Shown: positions 17,783-26,996 of the stretch, piece by piece | How positions within the stretch are numbered: position 1 is the stretch's first letter | Layout of the letters: the number at the start of each line of letters is the position of its first letter | Origin: Methylobacillus glycogenes JCM 2850 | GTDB lineage: Bacteria > Pseudomonadota > Gammaproteobacteria > Burkholderiales > Methylophilaceae | Length of the DNA: 64,000 nt | NCBI RefSeq assembly: GCF_000617925.1 | Contig: NZ_BAMT01000006.1 | Coordinates: 62,001 to 126,000 of the forward strand | Direction: 5' to 3' | Program-made: the position numbers and the translations under genes | The notes under the pieces: model-generated | The model's input: only the letters and a program-made list of their open reading frames with translations | Told to the model about the DNA's origin: nothing | Database searches by the model: none

Positions 17783-19107
17783 TGGCTGAGCGTAAGCTCT
17801 TCCTATTTGCGCATTTGGATGGGGATTGGGCGCCCTGTGGACTGCTTGAACTGGTTGAGAGCCCGGCGCTTGCAGCCTCATCCTTTATTTACGGTACGCG
17901 CTATCTGGAGCGCAAAAACGCCATAGAAATAGACCCGCTTAGCCTGAGCCTGCAAGACAAGAATATCGTGCGGGGCAAGCAACTTTTCCCCCTGAATGCC
18001 TTGCCGTACTTTGGCGGAATACGCGATGCCGCGCCCGATTCCTGGGGGCGGCGCGTGATCGAGGCCAAGCTCAAGGTGCCTGCTAACACCCTGCCTGAAT
18101 CGGAATATCTGCTGCATGCTGGGAGTGAGCGCATAGGGGCTTTGGATGTACGCAGTGATATCAATGACGCACCGCGCCCAGGCGTCACAGGCTTGCATAC
18201 GCTGGCGCACCTCATGGAGGCCGCTGATCGCATCGCCGAGGGGCAGCCTGTGCCCGCGCATCTGGAAATGATTTTTCTCGACGGCACTGCCTTGGGTGGT
18301 GCGCGTCCCAAGGCCACGGTCCGCGATGAGCAAGGTGTACTCTGGCTTGCCAAGTTTGATACTAGGCAAGATCCGTATTGTTTTCCGGCCATAGAGGCTG
18401 CCACGCTGCGGCTGGCGCGTGAGTGCGGCATGACGGTGCCAGAAGTGCGCACGATTAATATCGGTCAGCGCAAAGTCATGCTTATACGCCGTTTTGATCG
18501 CTATTTTGCACCACCTGGCATTGAGACCTTCCCCTCAAATCTGGGCACGCCTGGGGCGGGAGTTGTAGAAAAGCGTTTGCCCTTTTGCAGCGGACTCACT
18601 CTGGTGGGTTGTCATGAGACTGAATCACCCACCAAAGCATACGTTGACCTCGCCGATGCCATAGGCCGCTATTGTCAGCCGCAACGCATCATGAGCGACA
18701 AGGCAGAACTGTTTGCGCGCATGGTGTACAACATCCTGGTCAGCAATGACGACGATCATCTGCGTAACCACGGATTTATCCATGATCCCGTGCTCAGGGG
18801 CTGGCAGCTCTCGCCACTTTACGACGTGATGCCACGTCCTGGCATTACTCAAGAGCGGCTGTTACACCTGGGAGTGGGCGCAAGTGGCAGGTTGGCGACC
18901 TTGGATAATGCCTTATCCAGTTGCGGCAGATTTGGGCTTACCGAAGACGCGGCATTGAGCATCATGGCGCGGGTATGGCAAAAGGTACGCGAGTGGCGTG
19001 TTTACTTTGAAGACTATGGTGTAGAAAAAAGTGATATCCACAAGCTACAAACGGCGTTTCGCCATATTGATGACGTCGCATCTGCACAGCTCAGAAAACG
19101 ACTCTGA
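17782..19107 (+). CDS. hipA: HipA-type serine/threonine kinase toxin
   Basis: Kinase of the HipA family; the E. coli enzyme phosphorylates glutamyl-tRNA synthetase and induces dormancy. The 441-residue protein has the N-terminal HipA domain (GTRYLERKNAIEIDP, PYFGGIRDAAPDSWG), the Gly-rich loop region LGGARPKATV with WLAKFD, the helix SPTKAYVDLADAI, the catalytic SNDDDHLRNHGF (Asp and Asn in place) and the metal loop SPLYDVMPRPG. All key residues seem present, so it should be active. The target in this host is unknown; many HipA relatives differ in substrate. Confidence 0.92.
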   Translation: MAERKLFLFAHLDGDWAPCGLLELVESPALAASSFIYGTRYLERKNAIEIDPLSLSLQDKNIVRGKQLFPLNALPYFGGIRDAAPDSWGRRVIEAKLKVPANTLPESEYLLHAGSERIGALDVRSDINDAPRPGVTGLHTLAHLMEAADRIAEGQPVPAHLEMIFLDGTALGGARPKATVRDEQGVLWLAKFDTRQDPYCFPAIEAATLRLARECGMTVPEVRTINIGQRKVMLIRRFDRYFAPPGIETFPSNLGTPGAGVVEKRLPFCSGLTLVGCHETESPTKAYVDLADAIGRYCQPQRIMSDKAELFARMVYNILVSNDDDHLRNHGFIHDPVLRGWQLSPLYDVMPRPGITQERLLHLGVGASGRLATLDNALSSCGRFGLTEDAALSIMARVWQKVREWRVYFEDYGVEKSDIHKLQTAFRHIDDVASAQLRKRL

Positions 19108-19184
19108 TCACCATCAATAGCGCGGCCGCCGCAAGGGCGGGCTTATGCGTACGGTATTTAAATTCGGAATCTAAGCAAGACGCT

Positions 19185-20273
19185 CTAATGCTCGGGCAGG
19201 GCGTAGGGGCTGGGGTCGGTCCAAGGTTGATCTCCGCAGATCAATGCTGCTATCAATCTGGCGCTGCCTGGGCCCATGGTCAGGCCGTAGCGGAAATGCC
19301 CGGTGTTGAGGAATAGATTGCCCACGCTGGGGTGGGCGCCAATCACGGGCAGGTTTTCCGGGGTGCCCGGACGCAGGCCGCTCCAGTGCTTGATGATGGG
19401 CAGGCCGCTGAGTTCTGGCAGTATGGCTTCGGCTTTCTGACGGATTTCGGCCAGTACTTCCGGTGTGGTTGAAGGGTCAAATCCAACGTCTTCCAACGTG
19501 CTGCCTGCAAGCAGATAGCCATCGCGGCGCGGTACCAGGTAGAAGCCTTCACGGTAAATCACGGTGTTGAGGTTTTTCACGGGTTTGTACAGCACAATCT
19601 GGCCGCGCATAGGCTTGATTTGCAGTTGGCTGGCTACGCCCTTGAGCAGCTCAAAGCTCCAGGCTCCTGAAGTCACCACAAACTGATCGCCACGAATCCA
19701 TTCACCATCCTGGGTTTGCCAGGCAGTCAGCTGGTCTGTGCCTGCAGGCAGGGGTAGCAATTGGGTATGTTCGAGCAGGCGCACTTGTTTCTGCTCCAGC
19801 CAGGCACGCAGGGCATGCATAAGGCAGGGCGGGCGTACCTGGTTCACCTCGGGTAGCCACAGGGCTTCATCACCATGAGGGGATTGCACGCCATAGTCGG
19901 CGGCGCTGACCGCACGCGCTGTTACCTGATAGCGTTCGCACCAGTCCAGGGCTTGGGTGCGGTCAAATGTTGGCAACAGCAAAAAGCCGGAATTGAGCAT
20001 TTGTGGGTCTATGCCGGTGTCACGCAATAGCTGCGCGCATATTTCGCCGTAATGCTGGGCACCATAGTGAGTCAGGATATTGACCTGGTCGGAGTACATC
20101 CAGGGTAGCAAGGGGAACATAATGCCTGCCCCGGCCCAGGAAGATTCGCCCGAGGTCTGACTGGCAATCTGGTTGCGCTCAACGATGGTCACGCGGCAAC
20201 CGCGTTGTACCAATTCCATGGCGGTCAGGCAGCCGACTATGCCGCCACCCACAATCACAACATGGCGGCTCAT
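19185..20273 (-). CDS. thiO: Glycine oxidase-like FAD-dependent oxidoreductase
   Basis: DAO-family flavoenzyme of 362 residues. The N-terminus HVVIVGGGIVGCLTAMELV is the FAD-binding Rossmann motif; SGESSWAGAGIMFPL and SGAWSFEL follow, and the C-terminal HWSGLRPGTPENLPVIGAHP with NTGHFRYGLTMGP is typical of ThiO. ThiO supplies iminoacetate for the thiazole part of thiamine. No other thiamine gene is visible, so another amino-acid oxidase of the same family remains possible. ATG at 20273 has AGGA upstream; upstream in-frame residues lack homology. Divergent from kdsD. Confidence 0.8.
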   Translation of the reverse strand: MSRHVVIVGGGIVGCLTAMELVQRGCRVTIVERNQIASQTSGESSWAGAGIMFPLLPWMYSDQVNILTHYGAQHYGEICAQLLRDTGIDPQMLNSGFLLLPTFDRTQALDWCERYQVTARAVSAADYGVQSPHGDEALWLPEVNQVRPPCLMHALRAWLEQKQVRLLEHTQLLPLPAGTDQLTAWQTQDGEWIRGDQFVVTSGAWSFELLKGVASQLQIKPMRGQIVLYKPVKNLNTVIYREGFYLVPRRDGYLLAGSTLEDVGFDPSTTPEVLAEIRQKAEAILPELSGLPIIKHWSGLRPGTPENLPVIGAHPSVGNLFLNTGHFRYGLTMGPGSARLIAALICGDQPWTDPSPYALPEH

Positions 20274-20401
20274 GGCTGATAAGTCCTGTGACAGTAGGGT
20301 GGGGATAAGGTGAGGACAAACAGAGTCATTAGGCAAAAATTATGCCGACTTTACCGGCATATCCTTTATTCAGGGCAGATTCCCTTTTATACTTGCCACT
20401 T

Positions 20402-21420
20402 ATGGCAATTTCCAATTTAACGTCAGGCACTGGCAATACAGGCAGCAGCGGCATCAGCAACATCCTCTGGAGCTGGCGCGCGAGGTTCTGAGCATAGAAG
20501 CACGGGAAGTGCTCGCACTGGCGCAACGTCTGGACGATAACTTCGTCAAGGCAGTCGAGCTCATTTTACAGTGCCGGGGACGAGTTGTCGTGACCGGGAT
20601 GGGCAAGTCCGGCCATATAGGCAACAAGATTGCCGCCACCTTGGCCAGTACGGGTACTCCCGCTTTCTTTATGCATCCAGGTGAAGCCAGCCATGGCGAC
20701 CTGGGCATGATCACCAAGGATGACGTGGTGATCGCGATTTCCAATTCCGGCGAAGTGGATGAGTTGCTGGCGATATTGCCCCCGCTCAAGCGCATAGGCG
20801 CACCGCTGATCAGCATGTCGGGCAATCCCAATTCCACCTTGTCCAGAGCCGCAGCGATTTTTCTTGATTCCCATGTATCGCAGGAAGCCTGTCCCCTGGG
20901 ACTGGCGCCCACTGCCAGCACCACGGCAGCCCTGGCCCTGGGCGATGCACTGGCAGTGACCTTGCTGGATCAGCGCGGTTTTTCACGTGAGGATTACGCG
21001 CTTTCGCACCCGGGTGGCTCATTGGGTAGGCGTTTGCTATTGCATGTGCGCGATGTGATGCGCAGTGGCACAGCCATCCCCACTACCGCGGCGAGTGACA
21101 GCATCAAGGATGGTTTGCTGGAAATGTCACGCAAGGGTCTGGGCATGACGGCGGTGCTGGATGCCCAAGGCCTGGCGGTAGGTATTTTCACCGATGGTGA
21201 TTTGCGCCGTGCTTTTGAGGCGGGCATTGATATTCATGGCACGACCATGGGCGAAGTCATGCACACACGTCCGCATACCATACAGCCGGATCAGCTCGCA
21301 GTGGATGCCGTGGCACGTATGGAACAATTTTCGATAACTAGCCTGCTGGTGGTAGACCAGCAAGGCAATCTGGTGGGTGCACTCAATATGCACGACCTAC
21401 TTATGGCAAAGGTGGTTTAG
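20402..21420 (+). CDS. kdsD: D-arabinose-5-phosphate isomerase, probable frameshift near the start
   Basis: Makes arabinose 5-phosphate from ribulose 5-phosphate for Kdo synthesis. The SIS domain (GRVVVTGMGKSGHIGNKIAATLASTGTPAFFMHPGEASHGD in two parts) and two CBS domains (AIPTTAASDSIKDGL, and MHTRPHTIQPDQLAVDAVA) are complete. The conserved N-terminal helix LELAREVLSIEAREVLALAQ begins before the first in-frame start (GTG 20509) and has no start codon of its own frame, whereas ATG 20402 lies one frame off; one missing base near 20464 would join them and give 339 residues. First gene of a block kdsD-kdsC-lptC-lptA-lptB. Confidence 0.9.
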
Positions 21421-21422
21421 CA

Positions 21423-21959
21423 GTGAATTCAGAAGTGATCTCTATAGAAGAGCGCGCCAAGCGCATCAAGATAGCCGTGTTCGACGTTGATGGTGTGCTC
21501 ACCAATGGTGGCTTGATGCTGGGCGATGATGGGCTGGAGTACAAGATATTCCACTCGCAGGATGGCCTGGGCATGAAGATGCTGAAGAACACCGGGCTGC
21601 GTATGGCTTATATCACTGGCCGCACCTCCAAGCTGGTGCTCAAGCGTGCGGAAAATACTGGCGTCGATATCATCTATCAAGGCATAGATGACAAGCTCGA
21701 AGCCTTGATGGATCTGGTGGAAAAGCAGGGTGTCAGCCTGGATGAGTGCCTGTTCATGGGCGATGATGTTATTGATATTCCGCCTATGCGCCGCGCGGGT
21801 CTGGCGATTACCGTGCCGCATGCCATGCCACTGGTGAAAGAATATGCCCACTACACCACAGAGCGTCAGGCCGGGTTTGGCGCGGTGCGCGAAGTCTGTG
21901 AACTGCTCATGAAAGCTCAGGGCACCTTTGACGGCCAAATGGCCCAATACCTGAAGTAA
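21423..21959 (+). CDS. kdsC: 3-deoxy-D-manno-octulosonate 8-phosphate phosphatase
   Basis: HAD-family phosphatase releasing Kdo from Kdo 8-phosphate. The 178-residue protein has motif I FDVDGVLTNG with Asp21 and Asp23, motif II in AYITGRTSK, the conserved Lys in DDKLEALMDL, and motif IV FMGDDVIDIPPMRRAGL. It is a typical short tetrameric KdsC with GFGAVREVCELLM at the end. GTG at 21423 is the start, two bases after the kdsD stop. Confidence 0.95.
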   Translation: MNSEVISIEERAKRIKIAVFDVDGVLTNGGLMLGDDGLEYKIFHSQDGLGMKMLKNTGLRMAYITGRTSKLVLKRAENTGVDIIYQGIDDKLEALMDLVEKQGVSLDECLFMGDDVIDIPPMRRAGLAITVPHAMPLVKEYAHYTTERQAGFGAVREVCELLMKAQGTFDGQMAQYLK

Positions 21960-21973
21960 GCTGACGCCAGCCT

Positions 21974-22741
21974 ATGCAAGGACGTTCCAACACCATCCTC
22001 TTTCCCTTGGCAGTGCTGGGCCTTTTGGCCTTGCTAACGCTATGGATAGACCGCACCGTGCAGCCACCCGAGCCGCGCGTGGATGGTAACACCCGCCACG
22101 ATCCAGATTACGTGCTCAACAATTTCGTCACTACCAAGACCGATACCGCAGGCAACATCAGCCATGTGCTCAAGGCCACCGAGATGCGGCACTACCCGGA
22201 TGACGACAGCACAGAGCTGGAAAACCCGCACTTCACCCAGTATGGAGTGGGCAAGCCCAGCACCATGATAGAGGGCAAGCGCGGTAGCGTCTCCAGCAAT
22301 GGTGAGATCGTCAAGTTCTACGATGATGTGCGCGTGGTGCGCCAAGCCACAGCTGACCGTGAAGAGATGACCTTGACCACGGATTATCTCGAGGTAGAGC
22401 CCAAACGTGAGGTGGCGAAGACCAATCGCCCGGTCGTGATTACTCAAGGGCCTAAGACCGTGGTGCGCGCAGTGGGCATGGTCTACGACAAAAAGAGCCA
22501 GACCATACAGCTCAATAAGCGTGTGCGCACGCATTACGAAAAACCTGCGGTACGTAAAAGCAGTAAGCCCAGTAAAACCAAGGCCAGTACGGGTGCTAGC
22601 GTGAAGCCTGTGCCTAAATCATCAGCCAAACCAGCGGCAAAAAGCACAGATAAAACGCCTGCACGCCAGCCTGTAAACAGCACTAAACAAAGCAAGTCCA
22701 GTGCCAGTAAAAATGCTAAGCTGCCAACTCAAACTAAATAA
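21974..22741 (+). CDS. lptC: LPS export protein LptC with a long basic tail
   Basis: Bitopic inner-membrane protein that hands LPS from LptB2FG to LptA. One N-terminal membrane segment (ILFPLAVLGLLALLTLWID) is followed by the periplasmic beta-jellyroll (PDYVLNNFVTTKTD, HYPDDDSTELENPHF). Residues from about 192 to 255 form a low-complexity tail rich in Lys, Ser, Pro and Ala (repeated SSKPSKTK, KPVPKSSAKPAAKS) that is not part of the LptC fold. Most LptC proteins are near 190 residues, so the tail is extra. The gene overlaps neither neighbour but lies directly before lptA. Confidence 0.9.
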   Translation: MQGRSNTILFPLAVLGLLALLTLWIDRTVQPPEPRVDGNTRHDPDYVLNNFVTTKTDTAGNISHVLKATEMRHYPDDDSTELENPHFTQYGVGKPSTMIEGKRGSVSSNGEIVKFYDDVRVVRQATADREEMTLTTDYLEVEPKREVAKTNRPVVITQGPKTVVRAVGMVYDKKSQTIQLNKRVRTHYEKPAVRKSSKPSKTKASTGASVKPVPKSSAKPAAKSTDKTPARQPVNSTKQSKSSASKNAKLPTQTK

Positions 22742-22766
22742 AATGACATCCTTCAGCGGAGAACAT

Positions 22767-23336
22767 ATGCGCACCCTGCGTAGCCACTTATCTTTAGGCA
22801 TGCTGCTTGGCATGCTGTCCGGCCTGATGCCTGGCTTGGTCCATGCAGAAAAGGCCGATAGGGAAAAGCCCATAGAACTGGAAGCCGACTCGGTACAGGT
22901 CAATGACGCCAAAAAAACCAGCACCTACGTTGGCAACGTGATCCTCACCCAGGGTACGCTGATCATCAAGGGCGATAAGCTGGTGGTACGTGAGGACAAG
23001 GAAGGCTTTCAGCACAGTACTTCTTACGGCAACCCCACCACCTTCAAGCAGAAGCGTGATGGCAAGAACGAATACATGGAAGGCAGTGGCCAACGCATAG
23101 AGTATGATGGACGCATGGACAAGGTGCAGTTGTTCACTAAAGCCTGGGTCAAGCGCGGCGAGGATATCGTGCATGGTGATTACATCATGTACGATGCCAA
23201 TGCGGAATACGCGGAAGTCATCAGTGGCGGCTCACAGTCTGCCACGCCAGCCACACCGAACGGTCGTGTACGCGCGGTGATTCAACCTAAAAAGAAACCA
23301 GCCACCGAGGGTGCCCCGGCAGCCGATACTCCTTGA
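22767..23336 (+). CDS. lptA: LPS transport periplasmic protein LptA
   Basis: Periplasmic bridge protein of the Lpt machine. The 189 residues start with a signal peptide (MRTLRSHLSLGMLLGMLSGL...VHA) and continue with the LptA/OstA fold: PIELEADSVQVNDAKKTSTYVG, GNVILTQGTLIIKGDKLVV, then YMEGSGQRIEYDGRMDKV. The C-terminus has a short Pro/Ala/Lys extension (PKKKPATEGAPAADTP). ATG at 22767 follows GGAG by 4 bases; the reading frame opens earlier without a ribosome site. Confidence 0.94.
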   Translation: MRTLRSHLSLGMLLGMLSGLMPGLVHAEKADREKPIELEADSVQVNDAKKTSTYVGNVILTQGTLIIKGDKLVVREDKEGFQHSTSYGNPTTFKQKRDGKNEYMEGSGQRIEYDGRMDKVQLFTKAWVKRGEDIVHGDYIMYDANAEYAEVISGGSQSATPATPNGRVRAVIQPKKKPATEGAPAADTP

Positions 23337-23364
23337 GCTTAAGCGGATTTAGATAGTAGTGACC

Positions 23365-24087
23365 ATGAGCGAATTGAAAGTAGAAGGTTTGCGCAAGAAG
23401 TACAAGTCTCGCACCGTGGTGCAGGACATCTCCTTGCAACTGAACAGCGGTGAGGTCGTGGGCCTGCTCGGCCCTAACGGTGCGGGCAAGACCACCAGCT
23501 TTTACATGATGGTGGGCCTGGTGCCACTGGATGATGGCCGTATTCTTCTGGATGGCAAGGACCTGAGTCGCATGCCTATCCACCAGCGCGCGCGCATGGG
23601 CTTGGCTTATTTGCCGCAGGAGCCCTCCATCTTCCGCAAGATGACGGTGACTGAAAATATTCAGGCCATCCTCGAATTACAGGATATGACTGCCGAACAG
23701 CAGAAGGAACAGCTTGAATCCCTGCTGCATGAACTCCATATCACTCATATACGCAACAGCATGGCGGTGAGTCTTTCAGGTGGTGAGCGCAGGCGTGTGG
23801 AGATTGCCCGCTGCCTGGCCACCAATCCCAGCTTTATTCTGTTGGATGAGCCTTTTGCCGGTATTGACCCGATTGCGGTGCTGGATATTCAGAAGATTAT
23901 CCGCTTTTTGGTAGGGCGCAACATAGGCGTACTGATCACTGATCATAATGTGCGTGAGACGCTAGGTATCTGTGACCGCGCTTATATCGTCAACGAGGGC
24001 AGGGTATTTGCCGCGGGCAAACCCAGCGAGATCATCCACAACGATAGCGTGAGAGAAGTGTATTTGGGCAAGGACTTCCGCCTGTAA
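23365..24087 (+). CDS. lptB: LPS export ATP-binding protein LptB
   Basis: ATPase of the LptB2FGC transporter at the inner face of the inner membrane. In 240 residues it has Walker [10 protein letters not shown] (36-44), Q-loop [13 protein letters not shown], signature [17 protein letters not shown], Walker [17 protein letters not shown] and the switch histidine in [11 protein letters not shown]. Full length. A GTG at 23359 is in frame, but ATG 23365 is the more likely start. Followed by rpoN, the common order in proteobacteria. Confidence 0.97.
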   Translation: MSELKVEGLRKKYKSRTVVQDISLQLNSGEVVGLLGPNGAGKTTSFYMMVGLVPLDDGRILLDGKDLSRMPIHQRARMGLAYLPQEPSIFRKMTVTENIQAILELQDMTAEQQKEQLESLLHELHITHIRNSMAVSLSGGERRRVEIARCLATNPSFILLDEPFAGIDPIAVLDIQKIIRFLVGRNIGVLITDHNVRETLGICDRAYIVNEGRVFAAGKPSEIIHNDSVREVYLGKDFRL

Positions 24088-24105
24088 GCCGGGCGCATAA
24101 GAAAC

Positions 24106-25563
24106 ATGAAACAAAGTCTACAGCTAAAATTTTCGCAAAACCTGGCATTGACGCCGCAGTTGCAGCAGTCGATCAAACTGCTGCAGTTGTCATCACAAGA
24201 GCTCAACCAGGAGCTGGAATCCCTCCTGCAAGCCAATCCGCTGCTGGAACGTGTGGATGGGCCGGATGGTGTGCCTGATGTACAGGAAAGCTATACCCCG
24301 GTAGAAAGCAGTGTGCCAGCGAGCGAGGCACCTGCCTCCAGCAATGAAGAGCTGCCCAGAGTAGACGAGTTTGGCGGAGGTGATGATTATTTCGAGTCTT
24401 TCCAGGGTAGTGGCCGTTGGGAAGAAGGTGGTGGCAACAGCGATGATGACAATGATTTCAGCTTCCAGGAAGCCGTCAACCTCACCTTGCGTGAGCATCT
24501 GCTAAGCCAGATCAAGCTGCTGCCGCTGTCAGAACGTGACCAGACTCTGGCCATGGTGCTGGTGGATGCCATCAACGATGATGGCTATCTGGATCAACCG
24601 CTGGAAGAATTGGCAGAACTGCTGCCGGAAGAGCTGGAAATTGATTTGCTGGAGCTGGAAACCGCGCTCAAGCATATCCAGAACCTAGACCCACCCGGCA
24701 TAGGTGCACGTAGCCTGGCAGAGTGCCTGGCGCTACAACTGCGCGCCCTGCCTGCTGATACTGATTATGTGGATTTGGCCGTGAAAGTGGCCGAGCATCA
24801 TTTGCCCTTATTGGCCACGCGTGACTACACGCGGCTACGCAAGCTGCTGGCTTGTGATGACGATGTACTGAAATCAGTGCAGCAACTGGTGGTGCAACTG
24901 AACCCACGCCCAGGTGCAGAGTTTAGCCACATTACTTCCGATCATTACATCCAGCATGAAATCGTGGTCAAGAAAATCAAGGGCATCTGGATTGCCAGCC
25001 TGAATGATGAAGTGGTGCCCAAGCTGCGCATCAACCAACTTTATGCGGGGATTTTGAAACGTAACCGCGATAGTTCGAGTCAGTACTTGATGAGCCAGAT
25101 GCAAGAAGCCAAATGGATGATCAAGAATATCCAGCAACGCTTCTCGACCATATTGCGTGTGTCGCAGGCGATTGTTGACCGCCAGCGCAATTTCTTTGAG
25201 CACGGTGAAGTGGCGATGCGGCCGCTGGTGTTGCGTGAAATTGCCGATGAGCTTGGTTTGCATGAATCCACGGTTTCACGCGTCACCACGCGCAAGTACA
25301 TGCTCACCCCCAGAGGTGTATACGAACTCAAGTATTTCTTCGGCAGCCATGTGGCCACAGAGTCAGGCGGCGCATGCTCGGCCACTGCAATTCGTGCGCT
25401 GATCAAGCAAATGGTAGGCGAGGAAAACCCGAAAAAACCGCTGTCGGATAACCAGATTACCGACATTCTCGGCAAGCAAGGCATAGTTGTTGCAAGACGA
25501 ACCATAGCGAAATACCGCGAGTCTCTACAGATACCCGCGGCCAACCAGCGCAAGTCGCTTTGA
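24106..25563 (+). CDS. rpoN: RNA polymerase sigma-54 factor
   Basis: Directs transcription from -24/-12 promoters with the help of AAA+ activators. The 485-residue protein has region I at the start (MKQSLQLKFSQNLALTPQLQQSIKLL in two halves), an acidic region II (EEGGGNSDDDND), the core-binding domain, HTH HESTVSRVTTRKYM and the RpoN box ARRTIAKYRESL near the C-terminus. All diagnostic parts are intact. The NtrX in this window could not activate it (see ntrX entry). Confidence 0.97.
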   Translation: MKQSLQLKFSQNLALTPQLQQSIKLLQLSSQELNQELESLLQANPLLERVDGPDGVPDVQESYTPVESSVPASEAPASSNEELPRVDEFGGGDDYFESFQGSGRWEEGGGNSDDDNDFSFQEAVNLTLREHLLSQIKLLPLSERDQTLAMVLVDAINDDGYLDQPLEELAELLPEELEIDLLELETALKHIQNLDPPGIGARSLAECLALQLRALPADTDYVDLAVKVAEHHLPLLATRDYTRLRKLLACDDDVLKSVQQLVVQLNPRPGAEFSHITSDHYIQHEIVVKKIKGIWIASLNDEVVPKLRINQLYAGILKRNRDSSSQYLMSQMQEAKWMIKNIQQRFSTILRVSQAIVDRQRNFFEHGEVAMRPLVLREIADELGLHESTVSRVTTRKYMLTPRGVYELKYFFGSHVATESGGACSATAIRALIKQMVGEENPKKPLSDNQITDILGKQGIVVARRTIAKYRESLQIPAANQRKSL

Positions 25564-25593
25564 TTTGCGCGTTTTTTCAGTAAGGAGAGCGTT

Positions 25594-25920
25594 ATGAATT
25601 TGCATCTGACCGGACATCACCTTGAGCTTACCCCTGCATTGCGCGAATACGTGCAGTCCAAGCTAACGCGACTGAGCAACCATTTTGACCATGTAATTGA
25701 CGTCAAAGTGACCTTCAGCGTGGAGAAACTGGTGCAAAAGGTCGAAGCCACGCTGCACGTGCCTGGTAATGACTTGCATGCCGAGTGCAGCGCAGAAAAT
25801 ATGTACAGCGCAATTGACTCCCTAACTGACAAGCTGGATAGGCAAGTGGTCAAGCACAAAGAAAAAATCGGTAATCACAATCAGGCCTCGGGCGGCCTGA
25901 AACACCAAGCTGTAGAATAA
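25594..25920 (+). CDS. hpf: Ribosome hibernation promoting factor, short form
   Basis: Binds the 30S subunit and promotes 100S dimers or ribosome silencing when growth stops. The 108-residue protein begins MNLHLTGHHLELTPALREYVQ and has VKVTFSVEKLVQKVEATLHVPG and AIDSLTDKLDRQVVKHKEK, matching the short HPF/YfiA group. It follows rpoN by 30 bases with AAGGAGAG before the ATG. In most relatives ptsN comes next; here it does not. Confidence 0.95.
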   Translation: MNLHLTGHHLELTPALREYVQSKLTRLSNHFDHVIDVKVTFSVEKLVQKVEATLHVPGNDLHAECSAENMYSAIDSLTDKLDRQVVKHKEKIGNHNQASGGLKHQAVE

Positions 25921-26037
25921 TCACGGCATGCTGCCGAAGAGTGCAAGGCTCATGAATTTGCCCTGTCATGGGGCGTGGGCCTGGTACTCTTCGCAGTACT
26001 CACTTTGATAGACAAGTTGTAAGGCATGATCAACGCC

Positions 26038-26994
26038 ATGGCTGAAATCAGTGTTACCCAGTTGTACAAGGACACCCGCCGCAAACTCAAATTGAAGTGG
26101 GTGGCTGGACTGGCTGGAGGTGATAATCCTCTCACCAGCGAAACCGTGACCAAACCCTCCCTGGCCTTGATCGGTCATTTGAATTTTGTGCATCCCAACC
26201 GCGTACAGGTGCTGGGATGTGCCGAGATGGACTATCTGCGCAGCCTGAAAAACCGCGAGATGCAACAGGCCATCAAAAATCTTTTCTCTGCAGACCTCGC
26301 TGCCATCATCGTTGCCAATGGTGAATTGGCCCCCGACGAACTGGTGCTGGCGGCTGATGATTACAGCACCCCTTTATTTACTTCTCCCTTGCGTAGCCCC
26401 GGCCTGATGGATGTGCTCAGCCACTATCTGGCGCAGGCGGTGGCCGTGTCAGAAAGCCTGCATGGCGTGTTTCTGGAAGTGCAGGGTTTTGGCGTCATGA
26501 TACGCGGCAACCCGGCCATAGGTAAAAGCGAGCTGGCGCTGGAGCTGATCTCGCGCGGTCACCGCCTGGTGGCCGATGATATTGTCGATTTTTACCGCAT
26601 TGCGCCGGATAGGCTGGAAGGGCGCTGCCCACCGCTATTGCAGGATTTCCTTGAAGTGCGTGGCCTGGGTGTGCTGAATATACGCGCGTTGTTTGGTGAC
26701 AATGCCGTCAAGCCGACCAAACCGCTGGACTTCATCGTTCAACTGGAAATGGCCGATACCATGGTGCCGCTGGATAGGCTCAAGATCAAATCCCATGACG
26801 AGAAAATACTCGACGTCAAAGTGCCCAAAGTGGTGATCCCAGTGGCTGCGGGTCGCAATATTGCGGTGCTGGTCGAAGTGGCAGTGCGCAATCATATGCT
26901 GTTGCTGCGTGGCATCAACGGCACCAAGCAGTTCATGCAGCGCCAGCAGCGCGAAATGGCGCGTACCGCCAAAAAACTCAAGCTGGTGGAGTAA
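26038..26994 (+). CDS. hprK: HPr kinase/phosphorylase
   Basis: Phosphorylates and dephosphorylates the regulatory serine of HPr. The 318-residue protein has the N-terminal domain (AEISVTQLYKDTRRKL, LALIGHLNFVHPNRVQVLG), a Walker A motif GNPAIGKSE (the family more often has GDSGIGKSE), the VADDIVDFYRI metal site and the signature EVRGLGVLNIRALFG. Start chosen at ATG 26038 as in relatives; ATG 26026 is in frame and closer to AAGG. HPr in this window keeps the target serine (Ser46). Followed two bases later by rapZ. Confidence 0.95.
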   Translation: MAEISVTQLYKDTRRKLKLKWVAGLAGGDNPLTSETVTKPSLALIGHLNFVHPNRVQVLGCAEMDYLRSLKNREMQQAIKNLFSADLAAIIVANGELAPDELVLAADDYSTPLFTSPLRSPGLMDVLSHYLAQAVAVSESLHGVFLEVQGFGVMIRGNPAIGKSELALELISRGHRLVADDIVDFYRIAPDRLEGRCPPLLQDFLEVRGLGVLNIRALFGDNAVKPTKPLDFIVQLEMADTMVPLDRLKIKSHDEKILDVKVPKVVIPVAAGRNIAVLVEVAVRNHMLLLRGINGTKQFMQRQQREMARTAKKLKLVE

Positions 26995-26996
26995 GC

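Noticed and set aside
17328..19107. hipBA as part of a mobile island
   Set aside because: No IS element, integrase, tRNA gene or flanking repeat is visible, and base composition looks like that of the neighbours.
25921..26025. A short hydrophobic in-frame stretch after the hpf stop (LSWGVGLVLFAVLTLIDKL)
   Set aside because: No start codon lies in that frame and it is too short; not accepted as a gene or as a remnant of ptsN.
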